Part shown: piece after piece, positions 8,601 to 17,929 of the stretch
Layout of the letters: each line of letters opens with the position of its first letter
Numbering within the stretch: the first letter of the stretch is position 1
Assembly: GCF_021130785.1 (NCBI RefSeq)
Contig: NC_060207.1
Span: 6,151,001-6,215,000 of the forward strand
DNA from: Homalodisca vitripennis
Lineage: Eukaryota > Arthropoda > Insecta > Hemiptera > Cicadellidae
DNA: 64,000 bases
Direction: 5' to 3'
Notes under the pieces: model-generated
Databases searched by the model: none
What the model was told of the DNA's origin: nothing
Seen by the model: the letters and a program-made list of their open reading frames with translations, nothing else
Position numbers and translations under genes: made by a program

Positions 8601-9581
8601 AAATAATTGTATATCTTTTAAGGACATTGGATACTCGAAACCTGAAAATATCTCGTCATTTACAAATTGTTCGTATTGTTTTGCTCTATCAGCATTCTTT
8701 TCAGGTTTTTCAATAGCACATCGGATAGAATAAATAAAGCAATAATCATCTTTATTTTTGATATTTATACAAGCTTTCTTATCTTTGATTTTCTTTGGTA
8801 AATCGATATATGATCCTGCGTTCATAAATTCGTGTTTATTAAGGCTCAAAATCAGTTGTTTACAGCGTTTTAATGTCCATCCAGAACCTCGATTTGGATG
8901 ATTTGTCTGTTCTCGATGTGTTAATTTATTAAATTGCTTAGTAATAAAGTCGTTTATGTCAAAGATTTCGTCTGCTTTTATAGTAAAGTACATTGGACAA
9001 GTTTGTGTTTCACCGTTCACTAAAGTACGTTCGTATTCGCATTCTAAAGAGAGATAGCCCTTCATATTTTTAACGGTTTCTTGAAATTTTTCGATTAAAC
9101 TTTTAATTTCTGGACGCAAAATAGAAAGATATTTGTAAATTGACATGAAATTTTCATTTAAATTCGTTAAAATGTATTGCTTGAAAAGACCATGGATAGA
9201 GGATAAAACTTCTACATCAATGATATTTTCGGGTTTCTCATTAAGAGTTTTGTCAATTTCTTCGATCATTTCAGACTTAGTTTTATCGTTTGTTTCAATG
9301 GACAATTTCTCAGCGATTGATTGAATTTTTTCATCTTTAAATAGATTGAGATCTTTTTTAATTTCCTTAAAATTTTTCTTTAGTTCACGCAATTTTTCTA
9401 TATTGTACATCTTTTCATGATCGACAATTTGATTTTCTTTAGCCCAATTCCTCAAATAATTTAGTTCTTTCTCATAAAGTTCTTTGTTTTTTAGATGATT
9501 TTTTGACTTATAATGTCGGGTAAAATGATGTTCGAAAATGTCTTTTTTGCAGTACGGGCACTCTATCTTTTTCCGCTCCAT
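5691..9581 (-). CDS. polB: Protein-primed family B DNA polymerase
   Basis: 1,296 residues from the ATG at 9581-9579. A start 30 bp upstream (9611) is in frame, but the chosen one sits in the TATTTAAAT motif shared with the other genes. In order: an N-terminal C2H2 finger (ECPYCKK...H), a second finger LCRRCLSHF (about 405), exonuclease I YMDFES (D461/E463), an HNH-like cysteine-rich insert with RDHCHLTGKFRG (about 582-593), exonuclease II CHNMSCYD (about 612-619) and exonuclease III YNIQDVLLLAD (about 786-796). Polymerase motif A is VDANNLYG (D886), motif B KLMNNSVFGK (1028-1037) and motif C YMDTDS (D1126, D1128). All catalytic residues are present. In this family replication starts from a terminal protein bound to the genome ends. 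The gene is unbroken. Confidence 0.97.
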   Translation of the reverse strand: MERKKIECPYCKKDIFEHHFTRHYKSKNHLKNKELYEKELNYLRNWAKENQIVDHEKMYNIEKLRELKKNFKEIKKDLNLFKDEKIQSIAEKLSIETNDKTKSEMIEEIDKTLNEKPENIIDVEVLSSIHGLFKQYILTNLNENFMSIYKYLSILRPEIKSLIEKFQETVKNMKGYLSLECEYERTLVNGETQTCPMYFTIKADEIFDINDFITKQFNKLTHREQTNHPNRGSGWTLKRCKQLILSLNKHEFMNAGSYIDLPKKIKDKKACINIKNKDDYCFIYSIRCAIEKPEKNADRAKQYEQFVNDEIFSGFEYPMSLKDIQLFEKRSHNSKYKYPKMSINIYSYDEKLNIVPLQISEVYDAKLEINLLYVKQDEKSHYVLITDLNKLVFSQLSKHEHKKFLCRRCLSHFYKSRDLADHLEICKNHEVCKPIMPFPGQTTKFTNYQKKFSHPYVIYMDFESILEKIPTCKNNPQKSITTKIQKHIPYGFTLYLVSNVTNRMYKPICYRAKNEEDLPNVPAKLFEELNKLSKYIATKYNSKNKKPMKLTEEEEISYQNSNVCHICECEGFDNQTRKKVRDHCHLTGKFRGSAHLSCNLNLKFPQNIPVFCHNMSCYDTHLYIKELAKQYGNVDLIANTDEKYINYSVNSGYGYEFEDDKPRKFIKFSFVDTFRFMASSIEKLAKNLKRDDFKHTNHFIQDGLNAILDRQPNDEEEIFKILSGKGIFPYEFIDSIEKLDYTEELRIQDFYSLLTDESISEKDFQHYLNVWNKLKVKNLGNYSDLYNIQDVLLLADIFENFRNICLNCYKLDPAHYLTAPSLAWDAMLKLTNIELQLISDYNMYLMIEKGIRGGISQCIKRYVKANNKYLKDFDKTKPENYLLYVDANNLYGYGLMQNLPYNEIKWMDPKTYTTADWKETILELTGDEDYGYILEVDLEYPKNLHENHKDLPLAPEHYNNKLCTTLLDKTEFVVHSRNLKFYLEQGMILKHVNRVIAFDQKPFMKDYIDFNTNMRTKATSDFEKDFYKLMNNSVFGKSMENVRNRCDIRLGNEEFSMKQAKKTNFKCFNIFDDNCIASHMYKQKVKFNKPIYIGFPVLDLSKLLMYEFYYNKLKKFDPDLNLCYMDTDSYFLELKRDPFKIIKENIDDFDTSDYPKDHECFTTKNKKVIGKFKDELNSEVLEEFCGLRSKMYSYKYLDKNPVRCKGIKRSVVNKTINIENLKRCLFEDKEEFREMTVIKSYKHELYTITINKLALNAKDDKRNVLENKIDTVPYGYKGEAKSNILDELNKLGNFDM

Positions 9582-9593
9582 ATTTAAATAGGG
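9578..9593 (-). promoter_or_regulatory. Start-site motif of DNA polymerase
   Basis: The minus strand reads CCCTATTTAAATATGG. It is the element motif with two extra bases before the ATG, and it decides the start codon at 9581 over the in-frame ATG at 9611. Confidence 0.5.
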
Positions 9594-9679
9594 AAAATTT
9601 GAATGTGCCAAGTTTTACTATTTAGTAAAATATCTTTTTATTAAGCTGAAAAATAGCAATAATTCAGTAGATTTCTAAG

Positions 9680-9870
9680 GATTTTTATCAAAATTTGATA
9701 AAAATCAGCACAATTTATGGTTGAACAGCCTTTGATTCTTCTATTTAAAGAAGAAAAATTTGTTTAACTAACACTTTGAAAAGTACAGATTTTTACTAAA
9801 ATTTGATACAAATCAGCACAATTTATGGTTAAACAGCCTTTGATTCTTCTATTTAAAGAAGAAAAATCTG
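9680..9870. repeat. Palindrome plus 108-bp direct duplication
   Basis: A near-perfect palindrome at 9680-9706 (13-bp arms GATTTTTATCAAA, one-base spacer) is followed by CAGCACAATTTATGG and a short stem TTCTTC/GAAGAA. The whole group recurs 108 bp later (9814 onward) with a few changes, including a weakened palindrome. Confidence 0.8.
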
Positions 9871-9888
9871 TAAACTAAGACTTAAAAT

Positions 9889-9986
9889 TATTGAAAAAAT
9901 AGTATAGTTATAGTAATAAAAGTACTTTTATTACTATATTGGTTTGTAGGGGGTAATTTAAATTCTATAATACTATTTTTTCAATA
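9889..9986. repeat. Nested palindrome (30-bp perfect core inside 17-bp inverted arms)
   Basis: The core 9909-9938 is a perfect 30-bp palindrome centred on GTAC. It sits inside inverted arms 9889-9905 and 9970-9986, which match over all 17 bp. The structure could extrude as a cruciform or form a strong hairpin. Confidence 0.85.
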
Positions 9987-10168
9987 TTTTTTTCTTTAAC
10001 TTTTCCAAGATTTTTCATTAAGATTTTAATATATTTACAACAGAATTTTCGAGAAATATCGTTCACATTATCAACTTTAAAGCTAAAAATTCGCAATAAT
10101 TAGAGAAATTCAGTAGATTTTCAGGATTTTTCAAAAAAACTCTAGTATATATGCACCTTAAGAGCTGT

Positions 10169-10206
10169 GGTTTTGACCCTAAAAACACGTTTTTAGGGTC
10201 AAAACC
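10169..10206. repeat. Perfect 18-bp-arm hairpin
   Basis: Arms GGTTTTGACCCTAAAAAC (10169-10186) and its exact complement (10189-10206) are separated by two bases. Unusually GC-richer than its surroundings, it lies 80 bp upstream of the OB-like gene. It could be a terminator, a protein-binding site or a replication element. Confidence 0.85.
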
Positions 10207-10278
10207 CCGGTTTTTTGTGTATTTTGGAAGTATAGTGTTGATTTTTCACCTTAAAAGTGTAGAAGTATTAATTTTTTT

Positions 10279-10290
10279 CTATGTAAATGG
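10279..10290 (+). promoter_or_regulatory. Start-site motif of the OB-like gene
   Basis: Reads TCTATGTAAATGG (10278-10290) with the ATG at 10287 as start codon; a close match to the BRO and zinc-finger motifs. Confidence 0.55.
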
Positions 10291-10592
10291 CACTGTTACA
10301 AGAGTTGAATAAGGTTGGTGATTTAACATTCAAAGAATACAAGAAATTAATAGAATTAGAAGAAAATAAGAAATACAAAATTTTGAATCTGGAGAAAATG
10401 AAAGATAAATTCGGGTTTACAATAATTGCCGAGTTGGAAGATTGTAAAGTACACTTACCGAACAGATTTTTGACTGTTTTGGATGAAAAAAAGATTAAAG
10501 AATTGAATAAAAATGAAAAATTACACTTGGTTGTTACTGGAAAGAAGACTATTAAAGATAAAGACTGTGTTACAATTAACTTCGTGGAATAA
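10287..10592 (+). CDS. Small OB-fold-like protein, putative ssDNA binding
   Basis: A 101-residue basic protein: a short helix (MALLQELNKVGDLTFKEY), then alternating strands with KKYKILNLEKM, FGFTIIAELEDCKVHLPNRF (43-62) and LHLVVTGKKTI near the end. Small proteins with this 'K(Y)xI...FG.T...LED..V.LP.RF' layout recur beside Polinton polymerases in arthropod genomes and look like one OB fold. Single-stranded DNA binding during protein-primed replication would fit but is inference. It is the last gene before the terminal repeats, is divergent from the polymerase, and has the TAAATGG start motif. The complementary strand also has an open frame (10268-10621), which I treat as a shadow. Confidence 0.65.
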   Translation: MALLQELNKVGDLTFKEYKKLIELEENKKYKILNLEKMKDKFGFTIIAELEDCKVHLPNRFLTVLDEKKIKELNKNEKLHLVVTGKKTIKDKDCVTINFVE

Positions 10593-10689
10593 AGATTTCG
10601 AAGATTTCTGGATTTTTTCATTAAAACAGCTTAGAAATTAGAAGCCTACAATGAACAGTAAAACAGCTATAGATTCGGTTAATTTTTCA
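10593..10689. other. Short spacer between the OB-like gene and terminal repeats
   Basis: Non-coding. It contains ACAGTAAAACAGC, echoing the ACAGTA/TACTGT elements of the tandem repeats that follow. Confidence 0.4.
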
Positions 10690-10958
10690 TTCGTGAGTTA
10701 CAGATTAGTTTATTGTCCTTTAAACAGTATTTTACGTTGATTTTCTGACTGTCCCAAAAGTGAGCTAGAACCGCCTTACTGTTTGATTTTACAGATTCGT
10801 TTATTGTCCTTTAAACAGTATTTTGTATGGAATTTCTGTCTGTCCCAAAAGTGAGCTAGAACCGCCTTACTGTTTGATTTTACAGATTCGTTTATTGTCC
10901 TTTAAACAGTATTTTGTATGGAATTTCTGTCTGTCCCAAAAGTGAGCTAGAACCGCCA
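10690..10958. repeat. Three 91-bp tandem repeats, likely terminal repeat of the Polinton
   Basis: GTCCCAAAAGTGAGCT begins at 10751, 10842 and 10933, giving a 91-bp period. Copies two and three are nearly identical, and the first differs at several bases. Each unit carries inverted AAACAGTA/TACTGTTT elements. Viral coding ends just before and repeat-rich host DNA starts just after, so this is probably the inner or outer part of the terminal inverted repeat. The partner repeat should lie left of the window. Confidence 0.75.
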
Positions 10959-12049
10959 TATTCATATCTACTCACATGTCTATATTACATTATATGTTTA
11001 AATCCTATATATTAATTAAATCATACGCAAGGGACGGATTTATAAATTTTCGCCCTTAGGCACTATTGTGCCTGCTGCATTCATACCGCATAAGTGCCAG
11101 TCATTATGTAAATAAAAAATTAAATGTGACGAGTCCTAAACGGGTATTCAAAAAACACCAAGAAACAAAAATAAACTAACGTATCAATGTTTTCTACATC
11201 TCCACCAGTACTTACCCGTAAGCACTCAAACCTTCTCGACAAGTACGACCTTTCCACCTCATTAACTTGAAGAGAGTATTAAAAAATTCGTTATGCGATT
11301 TGAAATGTTCACATGTAATAGAGGATCTGTGTATCCCAAACAGTCCTTGGAATAATACTTTATAACATTCTTATTGTGTCTATTGCATGGACCAGACAAC
11401 ATGCATTTATTACTCAATGCAGCAAGCACATGAATCTGTTCAAGAATATTCAACTTATTTAAAAGCATTACGTTTTGACTTCGAATTTAACTGCCACAAG
11501 TGCAATAAACGGGTTTCATAAATCTTATCGCGATTGCAGTTCATAAGACGCCTCTGCAATCGGAAAATTAGATTAAAATTACTGATATAAGTCAAGGCTT
11601 TACGAGAACTAGCTGAACTGGCAGCTACAGAGAAACTAGCAAAGATGAAACTGACAACTGATACTGGTCTTAAAAAACTATCAGCTAACAGTAAAAGGAA
11701 TACATGCAGTCTATATAAAAGTTCAAATTAGCACAACAAATATTCATAAAATATTAGTATAGAAAACTAGAAAAAACACATGTTATCAATGCGGTGTCGA
11801 CTCACACAAAGCAAATACATGGTAGGTTTGAGGTGTACATTCAAAGATTTCACTTGTAACTTATGCAGAAAACCGGACAGTTATCTCGTGTGTGTTTGTT
11901 ACGAGTAAGGAAGGATATACATCGGACAGACTGTGGCTGCCACCCATAAGCACAAGGGGCGGAGTTGTTCTCGGTCCTCGAGAGGTAATCCGAGAGGTGA
12001 TGTCCCCGGTAGGTTGGGAAACCAGATGGGTGTAAACCATGTCACACAC
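10959..12049. other. Host flank, no gene seen
   Basis: AT-rich non-coding DNA from the element's edge to the first satellite. From about 11,820 it becomes GC-richer and leads into the 159-bp array, with which it may form one unit. No recognisable coding sequence. Confidence 0.5.
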
Positions 12050-14225
12050 GCATGGGTTTTACCTGTACCAATGAAGATATACCGGTGAATGCTGACTTTA
12101 GGTACCCTATCCTAGATGGGCTGGATGACAGATCCGACGGTCAGAGTCTACAGAGGAAGGTGGGTCTTGGCTCACCGTATCCTACGTTACAGGTTAAGAG
12201 GCTGGTCACCCCGGTGTTACCTGCACCTCTGAGGATATGCCGGTGAATGCTGGCTTTAGGTACCCTATCCTAGATCGGCTGGATAACGGATCTGACGGTC
12301 AGAGTCTACAGAGGAAGGTGGGTCTTGGCTCACCGTATCCTACGTTACAGGTTAAGAGGCTGGTCACCCCGGTGTTACCTGCACCTCTGAGGATATGCCA
12401 GTGAATGCTGGCTTTAGGTACCCTATCCTAGATCCTGCTGGATAACAGATCTGACGGTCAGAGTCTACAGAGGAAGGTGGGTCTTGGCTCACCGTATCCT
12501 ACGTTACAGGTTAAGAGGCTGGTCACCCCGGTGTTACCTGCACCTCTGAGGATATGCCGGTGAAAGCTGGCTTTAGGTACCCTATCCTAGATCCTGCTGG
12601 ATAACAGATCTGACGGTCAGAGTCTACACAGGAAGGTGAGTCTTGGCTCACCGTATCCAACGTTACAGGTTAAGAGGCTGGTCACCCCGGTGTTACCTGT
12701 ACCTCTGATGATATGCCGGTGAAAGCTGGCTTTAGGTACCCTATCCTAGATCCTGCTGGATAACAGATCTGACGGTCAGAGTCTACAGAGGAAGGTTAGT
12801 CTTGGCTCACCGTATCCAACGTTACAGGTTAAGAGGCTGGTCACCCCGGTGTTACCTGTACCTCTGATGATATGCCGGTGAAAGCTGGCTTTAGGTACCC
12901 TATCCTAGATCCTGCTGGATAACAGATCTGACGGTCAGAGTCTACAGAGGAAGGTTGGCCTTGGCTCACCGTATCCAACGTTATCGGTCAAGAGGCTGGT
13001 CACCCCGGTGTTACCTGTACCTCTGATGATATGCCGGTGAAAGCTGGCTTTAGGTACCCTATCCTAGATCCTGCTGGATAACAGATCTGACGGTCAGAGT
13101 CTACAGAGGAAGGTTGGCCTTGGCTCACCGTATCCAACGTTATCGGTCAAGAGGCTGGTCACCCCGGTGTTACCTGTACCTCTGAGGATATGCCGGTGAA
13201 AGCTGGCTTTAGGTACCCTATCCTAGATCGGCTGGATAACGGTTCGGACGGTCTGAGTCTACAGAGGAAGGTTGGCCTTGGCTCACCGTATCCAACGTTA
13301 TCGGTCAAGAGGCTGGTCACCCCGGTGTTACCTGTACCTCTGAGGATATGCCGGTGAAAGCTGGCTTTAGGTACCCTATCCTAGATCCTGCTAGATAACA
13401 GATCTGACGGTCAGAGTCTACAGAGGAAGGTTGGCCTTGGCTCACCGTATCCAACGTTATCGGTCAAGAGGCTGGTCACCCCGGTGTTACCTGTACCTCT
13501 GAGGATATGCCGGTGAAAGCTGGCTTTAGGTACCCTATCCTAGATCCTGCTAGATAACAGATCTGACGGTCAGAGTCTACAGAGGAAGGTTGGCCTTGGC
13601 TCACCGTATCCTACGTTACAGGTTAACAGGCTGGTCACCCCAGTGTTACCTGCACCTCTGGGGAGATGCCGGTGAATGCTGGCTTTAGGTACCCTATCCT
13701 AGATCGGCTGGATAACGGATCTGACGGTCAGAGTCTACAGAGGAAGGTTGGCCTTGGCTCACCGTATCCTACGTTAAAAGTTAAGAGGCTGGTCACCCCA
13801 GTGTTACCTGCACCTCTGGGGAGATGCCGGTGAATGCTAGCTTTAGGTACCCTATCCTAGATCCTGCTGGATAACAGATCTGACGGTCAGAGTCTACAGA
13901 GGAAGGTTGGCCTTGGCTCACCGTATCCTACGTTACAAGTTAAGAGGCTGGTCACCCCAGTGTTACCTGCACCTCTGGGGAGATGCCGGTGAATGCTAGC
14001 TTTAGGTACCCTATCCTAGATCCTGCTGGATAACAGATCTGACGGTCAGAGTCTACAGAGGAAGGTTGGCCTTGGCTCACCGTATCCTACGTTACAAGTT
14101 AAGAGGCTGGTCACCCCAGTGTTACCTGCACCTCTGGGGAGATGCCGGTGAATGCTAGCTTTAGGTACCCTATCCTAGATCGGCTGGATAACAGATCCGA
14201 CGATCAGAATCTACAGAGGAAGGTA
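12050..14225. repeat. Satellite/minisatellite array, 158-159-bp unit, about 14 copies
   Basis: GCTGGTCACC recurs at 12201, 12359, 12518, 12677, 12836, 12995, 13154, 13312, 13471, 13630, 13788, 13947 and 14106, giving periods of 158 or 159 bp. The unit is much GC-richer than the flanks and carries GGTACCCTATCCTAGATC and CAGAGTCTACAGAGGAAGG. Neighbouring copies share variants (for example ACGTTATCGGTCAAG in four adjacent copies), which shows local spread by unequal exchange. The period is not a multiple of three and no long frame crosses it. It could be a satellite or the repeated 5' region of a retrotransposon whose 3' relic lies at 14.95 kb. Confidence 0.95.
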
Positions 14226-14950
14226 GACTAGTCTTCGGGTAACCTATTCCTGGCTCGCCAAGGTCTGGGTAATAGCTCAGGAAGTTATAGAGACCACAGA
14301 GAGAGAGAGGTTTTAGCTTCCGTCATCTGTACCATTGGGAATGGTCATCACTGGTAGGAAGTAACGGAAGGAGAACATTTTGGTTTGAAAAAATGTCCCG
14401 TTCATTAGTAGTACAAGTGGCACTGTGGAGAAAGAACACAGCAAGGATCAGAGAAATATGATATGCCCTTCCATTCGAATGGGGGTACATGGTGGCTATG
14501 CTGAATTCAAGGGACGATGAGAGGAGAAGATGAACCTATCCAAACAGCGGGAAAGGATGACAGACAATGTCGGCTCGAGGAACTGAATAAGGAGGTCTTG
14601 TGCCTAGTCAGCGTTGAAGGCAGGATCCCCGTGCCCGAGAGAAGTAGATGTAGAACGATATGTCATATTTTTCTGGCAACATTGGCTATTTATGTGATGC
14701 ACATTTAGTGATTTCCTGTTGTTTTTGTTTATAAAATTACATAACTACCTTTTAGCATAACGAAAAATATTAAACTAATAAATTACACAATTCAATTATT
14801 ACTGTATCGGCTGTAACAATGATGCACAATCAAAACACCCTTGCTGTATCCATGGTTACGCTGTTATTATTAACATTTCAAATATGACGTACACGAGTTC
14901 TAGTTAACTGTGTTTTATTCGGCATTTTTTTATGGAAATTTATTGCAGGT
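14226..14950. other. GC-richer tail of the satellite, then AT-rich DNA; no gene
   Basis: Up to about 14,660 the base composition stays like the satellite, then it drops to AT-rich. A short open frame at 14,517-14,708 has no recognisable features. Together with the array and the LINE relic it could be one internally deleted retroelement. Confidence 0.35.
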
Positions 14951-15425
14951 TGTTACATAATGTCTCCATTTTATATAGTAAGTGCTTGCCGTTTATGGAA
15001 TTCCCTTCCAGCTCCTTTAAACTTTGGAGACCCGGGATCGGTTGTTAAGATGTATTTTTTGCAGCAGATGTTCGCGGCCGTGGTGCACGAGGGTCGCTAG
15101 CAGGCAAGTTCGTTGTAGACAGAATGAATGTGTGACAAAGTGAACAGTTTTAATAGATATAGAATCATCATAAACGTTATTTTTCAATATATTATCAATT
15201 TTATACACAGTATAATCTTAAGATTGTATTTTGTTTTTATTTAGTACTTTGTTATTAATTTTAGAGTAACTAGTAGCTATTAATTTTAAAATGCTATTTA
15301 TTTGTTTTTAATTTGATTTTGTACAGAAGATTACGAATGGTTTGTACTTATACTTGTACGTCAGGTTAAGTGTAAGATACGACTACGTACTAGTTCTAAC
15401 TTCATCAGAAAAAATAAAGAGAATT
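14951..15425 (+). pseudogene. LINE relic: C-terminal end of a reverse transcriptase ORF and 3' tail
   Basis: In frame before the TAG at 15,098-15,100 lies FYIVSACRLWNSLPAPL, the 'RLWNSLP' signature that closes the second ORF of many Jockey/CR1-like LINEs. The rest of the protein is absent. The following 325 bp are AT-rich and end at an AATAAAGAGAA stretch near 15,425, like a 3' untranslated region. Confidence 0.65.
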
Positions 15426-17199
15426 TTCATTTCATTACCATTTATTTATTTCTTTATGAATATTCTCCCAAGATAATAAAATACAATACAGCATATTTGC
15501 TTTGTAATACAATAGAATTATAGGGCTACGTTTACATACACTTATTTAAACAAAGTTACTTAAACAGATTTACGAGACATGACAACATAGACATGTTTTA
15601 CTGCGTTGATGCAACTGAATTACTGTAATGTTTATGTAATGTGATATTTACACATTTTGTGCTACACATATGGCTTTATCCTTATTGGAGTATAAAGATA
15701 TACTGCAAGTAATAACAAATCTCAGGAGGCATTCACTTGACTAATGTATGATACACAATGAATTTATGCAATTATTCAATTTCATCCATTTATAAACGTA
15801 TTATTTTAATATTTGTGAAAAATTTCTGAAACGTATGGTTTTGAAGGTAAAGTAAAATAACGTGTGTGGTTAGCAATAATAACGAAAACCATTTTGGTGG
15901 TCATATCCAGGGGTTACTGTTTACTTAGTTAAACCCACGCAGTTCATCTATAGAGAGATCAGGTAACCAAAAATAATCAATGCCTATGCAAAATTAAACA
16001 AGTTACACAGATTGATAAAATAGTATATAATAATTGTCTGATTAGAATTTTTATTGTTATGTATATTATTCAAAACGCGATAGATCAACGAAACTCACAC
16101 TGCACACATTGTTGCCATGTGTTATCTTATATTATTGTTGTCTCTATCTGCTGATTTCTGTTGTTGCTTTTAGATCACTCATTCAGCACGCTGAATTATG
16201 TTCGATATTTCTTTGTGCATTCAGCTGTGTGGGGAAAAGTTTGAATAAAGATCCTAATTTTTGAACTTTAAAGATAATGACACGGGAATGTCCAATGATG
16301 ATTTGGTATGCGAATGTACAATTTATAGAAAAAAATTTTAGTTAGTACAGAAAGTACACAGCATATTGATGATTGATGATCATGTAAGCTGGTAAACTTA
16401 CATGACTACGAATGTTTTATTCAGCCACGTTATAACATAAATAGTTTAATCGTACTACCAAAATTTTATAATACTCGATATTCCGTGGCATACGTTATGA
16501 ACCATTTGCAAATATCATTGAAAACAGTGCATGAGAGTAAATAAGGTATATTGGAGTCTAGTTGGTGCTGCTCCTAGCGGACATCGATGTAACTAAGTCC
16601 GTTCTAAACTGAACAGAGGTCGTTGTACTTCTGCACTTGTACTAAGGAACAAAACAATGTAATTTGATTAAATTTTCCACACCAATCCGCATTGGACGCC
16701 CCAACAGTTTTCATCAAAGTGTTCTCACGGATAATTATTTTTCGTGGTAATAAGAATAAGATTCCATCGGATCCTAAATAATTGGAATGAACTTTCATCC
16801 AGGTTTCATATTGACGGATTTGCATTTAATTGTCTTTATATATTTACGGAATAAAACAAAATACCAGTTTTCTTTTAAATTCTTACCATCTGCTTGCAAA
16901 ATCTCCCTATGTGCTACCATAGGACGCAAAAAATACATTGCTTAAATTAAACCACTTTTTGTTACTGGATCAAGCTGAAAATTTGCATACAGTCTCAAAT
17001 CCCGAGAACAAATCTTTGGAGCGATTAAATTATCCAGAATTCACTCCACTGGCTCTAAAGTTGAAAAAAAATCTCCATAAGAAATGTATCTCTATATTCT
17101 CGTATAACAGGTAAATCCTTACTTACTCCTCTGAGAAAGTTGAAATTTGGTAGACGAGTGCCTCGTTGAGTAAATAGAAAAAATAATTTTCATAAAAAT
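15426..17199. other. AT-rich non-coding DNA
   Basis: No coding sequence or clear repeat structure recognised. Short open frames (for example 16,604-16,825 minus) show no domain. Confidence 0.4.
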
Positions 17200-17880
17200 C
17201 AATCATCTATAATGGGTGAAATGGGATTGCAACCCAAAGAAGAGTTTGTATAGGTATTACAATTTCTCAGTGTCCTAGAAGGACGAAATTGTACACACCT
17301 AAGCCTAACGTAGAAAAACGAAAGTGACTTGAAACATCAAACATCCATTGGACTTGAAATGGGATTGTAACCCGTAGACGTCAACTTATTGTATAAAGAG
17401 GTATCAAGGAAACCTATAGTTCAACAATTTCATTGTGTTCAAAGCTGTACCTGTACGCATATAGGTATTACAATTTCTCAGTGTCCTAGAAGGACGAATT
17501 GTACACACCTAAGCCTAACGTAGAAAAACAAAAGTGACTTGAAACATCAAACATCCATTGGACTTGAAATGGGATTGTAACCCGTAGAAGAACTTTACTG
17601 TGTTTTTTTCAAATTGCCAATGACCTAAAATGATGAAATTTGACAAATATGAGCTTTATGGTCTCAACATACAAATAACACATTTTTTCATGGTGGCCAA
17701 ACACCCGTAAGGGTTAAAACAGGGGTACAATTCCTAGAAGAGCTAAATTTTTGTTTTAAAATTCTCTATGTTCTACTAGGAGAAAATGTCATTCACAAAC
17801 ATAACGCGCATATCTTGTGTCATGCTCTCAACAGACAAATACAAGATTTTTCATGAAGTCTAATAAAAAAAGAGGTTGAA
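17200..17880. repeat. Diverged tandem duplication, about 211-bp unit, and related degenerate units
   Basis: TAGGTATTACAATTTCTCAG begins at 17,251 and 17,462, a 211-bp offset. The shared block extends through GTCCTAGAAGGACGAA and ends at TTGGACTTGAAATGGGATTG and AACCCGTAG. From 17,600 to 17,880 two further units with similar wording (ATGGTCTCAACATACAAATA and ATGCTCTCAACAGACAAATA) are more diverged. GTCCTAGAAGGAC includes a short palindrome. Confidence 0.7.
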
Positions 17881-17929
17881 ATACAGTTCAGACCCACGTA
17901 TTATTATTTTATTAAGTATATTATATAGC

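Larger units (their letters stand above)
9582..10286. other. Non-coding divergent region rich in palindromes and direct repeats; candidate origin/control region
   Basis: There is no open frame apart from the optional 30-bp extension of polB. The region lies between the divergent polymerase and OB-like genes and is very AT-rich. It contains a 13-bp-arm palindrome (9680-9706), a 108-bp direct duplication (from 9706), a nested palindrome (9889-9986) and an 18-bp-arm hairpin (10169-10206). A role in replication or transcription control is inference from position and structure. Confidence 0.6.
1..10958. mobile_element. Maverick/Polinton (adintovirus-like) element, right-hand part
   Basis: A block of viral genes with the diagnostic Maverick/Polinton set: protein-primed DNA polymerase B, retroviral-type integrase, A32-like packaging ATPase, a penton-like protein and a phospholipase A2-like virion protein. 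BRO and zinc-finger accessory genes are also present. Genes are intron-less, lysine/asparagine-rich and packed almost end to end, unlike the gene-free DNA to the right. The left end lies outside the window (the first gene is cut), so the major capsid protein and protease cannot be assessed. The right edge is placed at the end of three 91-bp tandem repeats near 10,958; the exact base is uncertain by some tens of bases. Polymerase and integrase are full length with all catalytic motifs, so the copy looks fairly young, although the ATPase has a stop codon and the BRO region is scrambled. Confidence 0.9.

Noticed and set aside
10268..10621. 117-residue minus-strand frame opposite the OB-like gene
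   Set aside because: The plus strand has the TAAATGG start motif and a protein-like pattern; the minus frame is its mirror.
12050..14225. CRISPR array
   Set aside because: Units are contiguous tandem repeats without unique spacers, in eukaryotic DNA.
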